Below, one piece after another: positions 57,357 through 64,000 of a stretch of DNA of 64,000 bases. The position numbers and the translations under genes are program-made. The stretch's first letter is position 1. Each line of letters begins with the position of its first letter. The stretch covers positions 62,001 to 126,000 of the forward strand of contig MCFE01000122.1 of NCBI GenBank assembly GCA_002104905.1, given 5' to 3'. The DNA comes from Basidiobolus meristosporus CBS 931.73 (taxonomy: Eukaryota > Basidiobolomycota > Basidiobolomycetes > Basidiobolales > Basidiobolaceae). The notes under the pieces were generated by a model. It was not told the origin of the DNA. It did not search any database and saw only the letters and a list, made by a program, of their open reading frames with translations.

Positions 57357-59417
57357 ATGCTGCCAAAAATTAAAGTAAAGTCATCTGGTTCTCAACCAAA
57401 CCCCACCGCTGATGGCAACAGAAGAACGGTTGGACAACAGCTTGCTTTGACATTCAGTGCAACAAGTGGGGCTACATCCAAAAAAGGCCCTGTGGACAGT
57501 GTGCCCATTGAAGGTAATAATGCGGACTCCTCAGGCTCTCAGTCAAGTAGGCAATTGAGAACCTCTGTGGAGCCACAAGCTGACCGTTATGCTCAGGCAG
57601 ATGAGAATGTAGCAAACACAGTACCCTCTGTTGAAGATCAGCAAGTGGCCATGATAACATCACCACCACCCATATTAGCAAGTATGTTGTCAGCTCATAC
57701 CAAAGCATTAATGAAGCAATTAGGTGCAGTGGCTGATAGGATAGATGCAATGGCCCAGAGAAATCAGGAAGTAGTCCAGAAACAGGATGAGCGGATAATA
57801 TGTGTAGAGCAATCAATATCCCAGGTAGAGAAAGCAGTATCTTTGCTGCAAAGAAGGAACTCAAGTAGCTCAATGTCACAGCCAAGAATTGAGCCATTTC
57901 CCAATGTAACAACAGAGGAACACCATACAGTCTTCAAAGCACAACAACAATGCCCCAAGATAAAGCCCACAGAAAAACCTATCATAGCATGGAAAGGAGA
58001 CAATGTGGTGTTTATACCAAAGCCTAAAAATCAAAAGAAATTGAAGATCCATGAAGCTGTTGAGTGCAATAATGAAGAGTGGGCTAATATACAAGAGGCC
58101 GTCAGAAGTCTAGCACACCATCACCTTAAGGCCAGCATACCATGGGACTATCAGGAGCTCAAGGCCAAGCACAATATGCTTGACTTGTTCCATGAGCATT
58201 ATCCTGGATTCAAACAGGCAAACAGATTTTGGGCCAGCATTGGTATGCTAGGAAAGTATCTGAAGAATAGCAGAAACTATCAAAGGCAGAAGTACAAGGG
58301 TGCCATGGCTAAAAACCAGTGGCTTCCTCAAGAGCCCATTACAAGCAGGGCCAAAAGCTCCAGACAAGCGTCAAAGAGATGTCAGGCAGCTAGAAGAGTG
58401 TCAATGAAAGACAAGCAGGCAGACATGGATGCACCAGCACAACATTTATCAAGGAAAAAGCGTAGTACCACTTAAGAAGCGCCCTGTTAAAGTAGCAGTG
58501 AAGGACCTGGCAGTGATAAAAACCAGCTGCTTTTACAGGAGCCCGTCACAACTATGGTTGAGAGGTCAAAACAAGCTGATAAGAAACATCAGGTTGCCAG
58601 AAGAGTGCCAGCAAGGGACAAGCAGGCCAAAACAGATGTGTCAGAGCAGAATTTATCCAGGAGAAAACGTAGTTCTTTACAAGAAGCACTCAGACATAGT
58701 AGCAGTGAAAGACCTGGCAGTGATAAAGGAAAAGGTAAAGGGAAAAATGTCTACCCAAGCCTGAGACAGGGAGGCATGCAAAAAAAACCGCAGATCTTGC
58801 CAATTAATGCTGCAAGCCAGGAACAGACTGAATCCCATCATAGCCAAGAGTAATTACCAACAAGAAAACAGCTGTTTTCACAAGAGTTGGAAGCGCAGCC
58901 AGTTGAGCTACACTCCAGCAAGGTAGATGAGTTTGCTGAAAAAGGCAATTTGTCTACCACAGCCTCCATTGTTGATAGAGTGGAGATCCCACTGACAGAC
59001 AAGGCTACAATGTCAAGAGCTCAAAAGACTATCACAATGCCTTCAGTGGAGTTTTGGAACATTAATAGGCACACCAAGAGGTTGCAGCACTTCTTCAAGA
59101 GTGGTGCTCAAGAAAACACACTGGAATATAGCAAAGATTTATTACAAAGGCTGGCAGATGAGGAGCTAGACCTTGCAGTGCTGGCTAAAGACCAGGACAT
59201 GTGGGAACCAGTGATTGAACAGTGGCATAAAGCCATTGGGTTCCGGCCAAAGTCTTGGAACCAGAGCATTACAGCAGAAATACTTATTGAGTGGTGGATT
59301 TTAATGGAGTTACTTGTTGAGTGTGGGGTTGGGCTTAATGTTAGTGTAGGGTATAGAGACTTGTATAGGTCAATACAATTGGCAATTGAGGTGCAACTGA
59401 AGTTTCAACGGAAATAA
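57357..59417 (+). pseudogene. Companion (TnpA-like) gene of element E
   Basis: One frame of 686 codons with in-frame TAA at 58473, 58488 and 58851. The first two replace CAA and the third GAA seen in other copies. Ser/Thr-rich N-terminus, predicted coiled coil at about residues 115-165 (heptad-like VADRIDAMAQ..ISQVEKAVSLL), a conserved helical segment IQEAVRSLAHHHLKA near 250, a K/R-rich middle with repeat units, and a conserved C-terminal domain (EFWNINRHTKRLQHFF, MWEPVIEQWHKAIGF, ITAEILIEWWILMELL). No known enzyme motif. By analogy with En/Spm it may bind element ends and assist Tnp2. Confidence 0.75.
58412..58735 (+). repeat. 207-bp in-frame tandem repeat in the companion gene
   Basis: Unit 1 starts CAAGCAGGCAGACATGG (58412) and unit 2 CAAGCAGGCCAAAACAG (58619), 207 bp apart, i.e. 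69 codons. Unit 2 is partial. Shared coding pattern: DKQA..LSRxKRSS..SSSExPGSDK, basic and Ser-rich. The copy at 28971-29560 has at least three units. Confidence 0.85.
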
Positions 59418-59735
59418 ATCAATTTGTACACATGAAAAGTAAGAGAAACAGTTGAGTCAGGAAGTAAGGAGTGTGAAAAAGAGGCAATAGCCAATCAATT
59501 CACACAAACATAGGAGGCGATAGAGTGTCCGGGATCAGAAAGTGAGCAAATTGGCAGGGAACCAATCAAAAGCCACTTATACATTGTTGTGATGAAAAAT
59601 TTTGACAAAGTTTTTTGTGAAATCTGGGGTGCAATTATTTTTCAACAGTCTCTGGACTGTGTCCTGACAAGATCAGTACCTCTCAGTCATGGGACATTAA
59701 CTTTGTGATGGCCTTTTGATGGGATCATCTCAATA

Positions 59736-59748
59736 ATTTTTCATAGGG
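59736..59748 (-). repeat. Element E right terminal inverted repeat
   Basis: ATTTTTCATAGGG, inverted relative to the left end with the first 13 bases matching. It is preceded by GGGATCATCTCAATA, conserved in the ends at 20080-20118 and 62500-62530. Confidence 0.8.
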
Positions 59749-59751
59749 AGG

Positions 59752-61444
59752 GGTTTTGAGGATTTACTGCTACTTCTTGCCAAACACATTCTTGGATGCA
59801 ACTTATCATGAAAGTGGTACAAATGGACAAACATCATGCAGCTGGCAACATATGTGCTTGAGACAATACTGCTACCAGCATGTGTTAGCAGCTGCATAAC
59901 ATTTGCATCACTAAATGCCACCATTGCAAGGTGTCCGACTTGTAAGGAATTCACTTCTACAGGAGAAGACATTATTCACATTCTGAATATTTCCCAGTAA
60001 TACTCTATCTGCAGAAGCTCATGCAGTCCAGCATATATTTCAAGGCTATAAAGTACTGGCTTCAGTGCCAATCAAGCACAAACATTTCTAACATATTGGA
60101 TGGCAAATATTTCAAACTACCAAGGAGCAAGGGCAATGTTGAGGATATACATGGCCATACATTTGCTTTGGCACTTGCTGGATTCTCATTAAACAAGTAT
60201 GCTAACAGCAAAGATAACTGGTTGCTGATTCCTATCAAGCAGAGTCTGCCACCAATCCTATGGTATCAGAGCAGAAATTGTATGGTAGTCTCACTGTTAT
60301 CTGGAGCCAAATTCTGTCCAACATGTATTGCTACCTGTATCTATTGCTGGATGACTTTTGTAAGCTATCCAGCAGGATGCTAGCAGATGGCTATCAAGTC
60401 AAAATACTTATTTTTATCTGCATTGCAGATACCACAGCCATCAGTGTGACTATTAGCTTTTCCAGGTACAATGGATGGTATTGCTGAATCAAGTGTGAGA
60501 TTTTGTGGATTTATTCCAAACACACACACATTAGTTTTATCTAAGCATCAACACCAAGAGCATCCTCTACTCAAAGAGTAATTGTACAGAAGTTGGTATG
60601 CAGTTTTAGTAAAGCAGGCAGGCTACAATTCATTGGCCAGAATATGAAACTCATTGAAAACTGGAGATGCCTAAGATAGTGGGAGTCAGTAGGAGCAAAA
60701 GCTTTCTACTGGAAGGAATACATTTGCTATTTGACAGCATCCTAATACTGATGGCCAAGTTGCACATGAATCATTCTGAGCTAAATGAACCCATTAAGAT
60801 ACTGGAAGGATTTGAAAGAATTGGTAAGATACTCCCAAATATCTCATACCAAAAGTACCTCTCACAAGCACTAAATAGTTTTTCATACTCATATGGAACA
60901 ATTCAAAGGCAAGGATTGGATGATCTGGATATGTATTTATTCAGGTGGCCTTCTGAAGCAACTTCTACCCAGAGTGCTTTGGAAGCAATAGGAGTCATGT
61001 GTTGATAATGTGGTAATATTAATTCAGAAGCAAATCACCAATACCAATTTGGTGCATCAACAGCTATTATTTGGGGAATTTTTGATGGGATTTGAGTGGC
61101 CCTACCACTAGTATAAAGCTGAGCGCATACATCTCTGCCATCATTTTATCCATCCTCTACCCCATCTTGCTTGGTGTGCAGCAAACATCAGACCATGCTT
61201 CATCTTTGGGGAGTTTGCAATAAAGTGGATGTGTGGGGAGATAGGAAGTCAAGTCAAATTGCAAAAATACTATATCCCAACCTCTTCAAGAATATCACTT
61301 GCAAATCTGTCATTGATGTGATGAGTTGGCACATGGAGGACAACCAGGAAGAGCAGGAAAATGCTGAGGACAGATGTGCACAATGAGGCACCTATGCCTT
61401 TGGTATTAGGAAGCTAAAAAGGCCCAATATGTGGGTAAACAACT
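59752..61444 (+). pseudogene. tnp2 relic, remainder (host of element E)
   Basis: Continues the gene interrupted at 54258. Landmarks: CYMAF-like zinc region near 59890, FSLNKYANSKDNWLLIPI (60185-60240), the IKILEGFERIGKI segment (60790), and the tail ending near 61444. Open pieces are short and the frame shifts often, so it is much older than E. Confidence 0.78.
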
Positions 61445-62397
61445 AAGCAAGGCAAAGTAGGATGAAATGTCACAAACAACTAATCCTTATTACATTGACT
61501 TAACCAGAATATGCTGAGTTTCCCCTGAGTACAATCCAATTTCTGCACCATTCAATATGGAATTTGTACAAACAAGAACCAGAGTGTGCCTACAAGGGGG
61601 ACTAGAGTCCAGCAGGGAGAAGGAATATATTGGCTAAGACAAAAATGTATCTTGTGGATATTCAAGAGGTATGCATGGCAAAGGTGATGGCAGCCAAGCA
61701 TATGTTTGCTAGAGGTATATGTCACCAGCAATATATTTGCAAGATCTATATGTTACCAGTAGTACAAGGTATGTGGCAACTTTGCAAGTATCACACTAAA
61801 AAGCCATAAAGTTGAGGTGATAGAAGTATGTCAATTGCAGCAGGTGTGCACATATGTATAGGTTAATAAGCAGGAGGCTGTAGTTTTTTTTGACTTAAGC
61901 TATATATGGAGTACCCATGGTAGAAGTGGGTGAGCAAATAAGCAGGGGTGATTTTATAGTGGAATATATGAATGGTGTAAGTGGAGGTAGATACATGAAA
62001 TATCATTTGGTGAACTGGTACAATAATATTATAGAGGACTAGCTGTAGGCTGCTGTACAGCCATAATGATGCCAATTGATATCTGTATCAGTGCCATCAA
62101 AGCACCATGAAATTGCTTGCCATACAGGGCAATAGCATGTACTGGCTGGTTAGGTCTGCTCAAATAAATATAGACCTCATTAAGTTCATCTGAATGCCCT
62201 GCAACTAGGTTGTCAAAACACCTTCAACTTTATTACTTCATTTGGTGATAAAACAGCAATATACCTCATGACCCCACCATTAGATCATAAAGAGGGTCAT
62301 GAATTCAAGCTGTGGGCATTATAATGGCCTCATGGCAGGATCCTGACAGCTGCTCTGGATCAGCTCCACCTGTGGAACCAAATTATTTTTCATAGGG
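61445..62397 (+). other. 3' flank and terminal repeat of the older CACTA copy
   Basis: No gene. Matches the non-coding segment that follows tnp2 in other copies. It ends AACCAAATTATTTTTCATAGGG near 62395, an inverted form of E's left end. This closes the older element whose 5' part lies left of 54258. Confidence 0.65.
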
Positions 62398-62530
62398 GTT
62401 TTGGTGAAATCTGAGGTGCAGTGTTTTTCAATGTTTGCACATGGTGTCCTGATGGCATCAATACCTCTTGGTCAATGGAACTTGGCTTTGCAATGGCCTT
62501 TAGATGGGATCATCACAGTTATTTCTCATA
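62398..62530 (+). other. Second CACTA-like right end, back to back
   Basis: TTTTGGTGAAATCTGAGGTGC..GGGATCATCACAG..TCTCATAGG matches the last ~130 bp of element E. A right end therefore directly follows another element's left end, without an interior. Confidence 0.6.
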
Positions 62531-62940
62531 GGAGATCTCATATAACCCTTTCAGGTACAGGAGCAGAGTATATTCAATATCTCCAAAATTCTTACAATGG
62601 GGGTCAAGCTTACAACTTTTCAAGAATAGTGATTTGGGATGATATCTGATCCTCATGCTACATGAAACATATAGGCTATCCTAAACACTCCTCCAAGGCA
62701 AGCCTAGCCACTTGTCTACTGAGCCATTATGAGTGATAAAAGATTAATAGCTGTATTTGGGGTGGAACACCATTGCATATAAGCTGAAGATGCCATCAAA
62801 AAACCCAGGGAAAATACACCTTGAAGTTCTGATAAGGTTAACAGAGGTGCATTACAGTTAGGATGTGTACACTACCATTGAATTGCATATTACATAATAA
62901 TGGAGGCCAAAAGTAACAACTATTACAAAGCTGGCTGGGG
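62531..62940. other. Unassigned transition sequence
   Basis: AT-rich and poor in CpG, no match to the elements in this window, no convincing ORF. Confidence 0.4.
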
Positions 62941-64000
62941 TGCCCAAGATACGGCTCAAACCAAAATTTAGTTGGTAAATACGATTGTGTGCATTTGGTA
63001 CAACAAACCATTTCGCTGGGGATTTGATCTACAGGTCAATGGCGTAAATCCGCATCGTGTATTGTCAGGAGTAAATAACAATTTGGTTGTACTAGAACTG
63101 CAGTAATCAGAACCGGGGATTCATTGTTGTATATTTGGCTGGGTTACTGTGCTTTGGTAAAGGTTGGATTAAAAGTCCAGTATATTGAGCGCGTTTGCCA
63201 AGCTATTGTACACTTACATGTCTGAACTTCGCCTCATAATGCGGGTTATGCTTAGTAGGCTTCTCACCGTACGAGACTAGCGATGCTTCATCTGCGTTCT
63301 GTGCGTTGAATATATTTTGCTGTAGATTCGAGGCGATCAGTTTACGCTTGAGTTGATCGTATAAACCCTGATGCTCAGAACGTCAGTAACCATGTACATC
63401 GAAGCTCCCTGCGCTGAAGCGTACTTGCAACTTCTGCAGTTGATGCAACTTTTCGAGGTATTGTTGGTTGATATCCCAGCTTCTCCTTTTTTCGGATTCT
63501 TTTTCGTCTTGTAAGGCTAATACGGAAACGTTGGCCCTGGCTCTGACTCTGAACAAAAGGGGACGTTGGATCCGGGAAATCCCTACCTAGAATGGCTTTT
63601 TGCATCGCTGTTGAAACGGGACGGGATGCGCCCATTAATACAGAGTCATGGTAGAAAAAACAACGACTCTCCTACTAGAAATCTCGAGATTCGCGTCATA
63701 GGCTACTGCTTGAAGCTTGTTTTCCAAGAGGATGTTTTGTCTTTCGAAGGATTTCGATATAGCTTCTTGAAAGTATACCTCCTGTGTTGTTTGATAAGTC
63801 CAGAATGCAAGCGCCCTGGAACATATCTCAATAACAACCTCAGGTCGTAAGCCTGAAAGAATTGACTATCCTCAAAGGAAGCGACACTTCAGCTAGTGGG
63901 ATTAGTTACCATATGAGTAGGGAAGTACCGATTTATATCCTTCCGAAGGGTGTAAATCAATCAAGGCTATATCGTTTCTAATGAAGTAATGTTGAAGGAT
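62941..64000. other. CpG-normal DNA, probably unique host sequence
   Basis: CpG is frequent here (roughly fifty in about 1 kb by eye, against almost none in the first 600 bases of the window). Two overlapping short frames, 63375-63635 minus (basic, 86 aa) and 63566-63850 plus (94 aa), show no known motif and at most one can be real. The plus frame has a modest hydrophobic run (FLKVYLLCCLI). It could be a promoter or first exon of a gene beyond the window, or an intron-split gene that simple ORF reading cannot show. Confidence 0.5.

Larger units (their letters stand above)
54259..59748. mobile_element. Near-intact CACTA/Plavaka-like DNA transposon E
   Basis: 5490 bp. Left end CCCTATGAAAAATAATTTGG (54259) and right end ATTTTTCATAGGG (59748) are inverted repeats, flanked by the 3-bp duplication AGG (54256-54258, 59749-59751). 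Two divergent genes: tnp2 (minus, 54900-57134) and the companion gene (plus, 57357-59417). Both are collinear with no frameshift and only one and three premature stops respectively. CACTA elements make 2-3-bp duplications, in agreement. It sits inside tnp2 of an older copy of its own family. Confidence 0.9.

Noticed and set aside
1-62900. Repeat-induced point mutation (RIP) as the sole cause of decay
   Set aside because: Some nonsense changes are CpA to TpA (CAA to TAA in the CACTA genes, TGG to TAG before the copia A protease), so RIP is not excluded. The strongest signal is CpG loss, however, and the intact gypsy LTRs are identical. A dinucleotide count over aligned copies would decide.
63375-63850. 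Host gene call for either of the two overlapping frames
   Set aside because: They overlap on opposite strands, are short and show no domain. Without transcripts neither can be supported.

Overview
This window is almost wholly a nested pile of transposable elements, most plausibly from a filamentous fungus. I lean to a basidiomycete, but that is inference. It rests on the combination of CACTA/En-Spm-type transposons of the kind called Plavaka (Tnp2 transposase), Ty3/gypsy and Ty1/copia retrotransposons and a PIF/Harbinger element, in AT-rich, strongly CpG-depleted DNA. I recognise no host gene, tRNA, rRNA or CRISPR array. Only the last ~1.1 kb (from about 62,940) has ordinary CpG content and looks like non-repetitive host DNA.

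Layout. 1-3526: broken CACTA-like copies (companion ORF plus tnp2) and a copia LTR scrap. 3527-9266: copia element A (minus strand, 5-bp TSD TCTAT), its gag split by a 1071-bp solo LTR. 9267-11550: more CACTA companion gene, split by a 529-bp solo LTR. 11551-19348: old gypsy element B (375-bp LTRs, TSD GAGTG), with another 1071-bp solo LTR inside its RNase H and an extra ORF region after integrase. 19349-30200: two CACTA copies, one carrying a 4.3-kb Harbinger complex (22668-26958) that ends in a 962-bp palindrome, and an LTR plus gag fragment (27538-28960). 30216-32709: remnant of a second copia family. 33004-37941: intact gypsy element with two identical 368-bp LTRs and one uninterrupted 1377-aa Gag-Pol. 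37942-42660: CACTA copy with both genes broken. 42681-43463: palindromic minisatellite holding a 528-bp solo LTR. 44111-53868: two joined copia fragments (C1, C2), with copia element D (45965-50629) inside C2. 53869-62530: an old CACTA copy whose tnp2 is split by the best preserved copy, E (54259-59748; 3-bp TSD AGG, terminal inverted repeats, both genes collinear with few stops).

How the parts work. Retroelements encode Gag, protease, RT/RNase H and integrase. The copia elements appear to prime from an internal tRNA-iMet fragment, and in A and D the primer-binding site contains an in-frame Gag AUG. The CACTA elements carry two divergently transcribed genes, a Tnp2 transposase and a coiled-coil companion with 207-bp internal repeats. 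The Harbinger has a DDE transposase and a divergent partner ORF. Decay is heavily CpG to TpG/CpA: in gypsy B the last RT aspartate and all three integrase catalytic residues were lost by such changes. This fits cytosine methylation acting as the genome defence.
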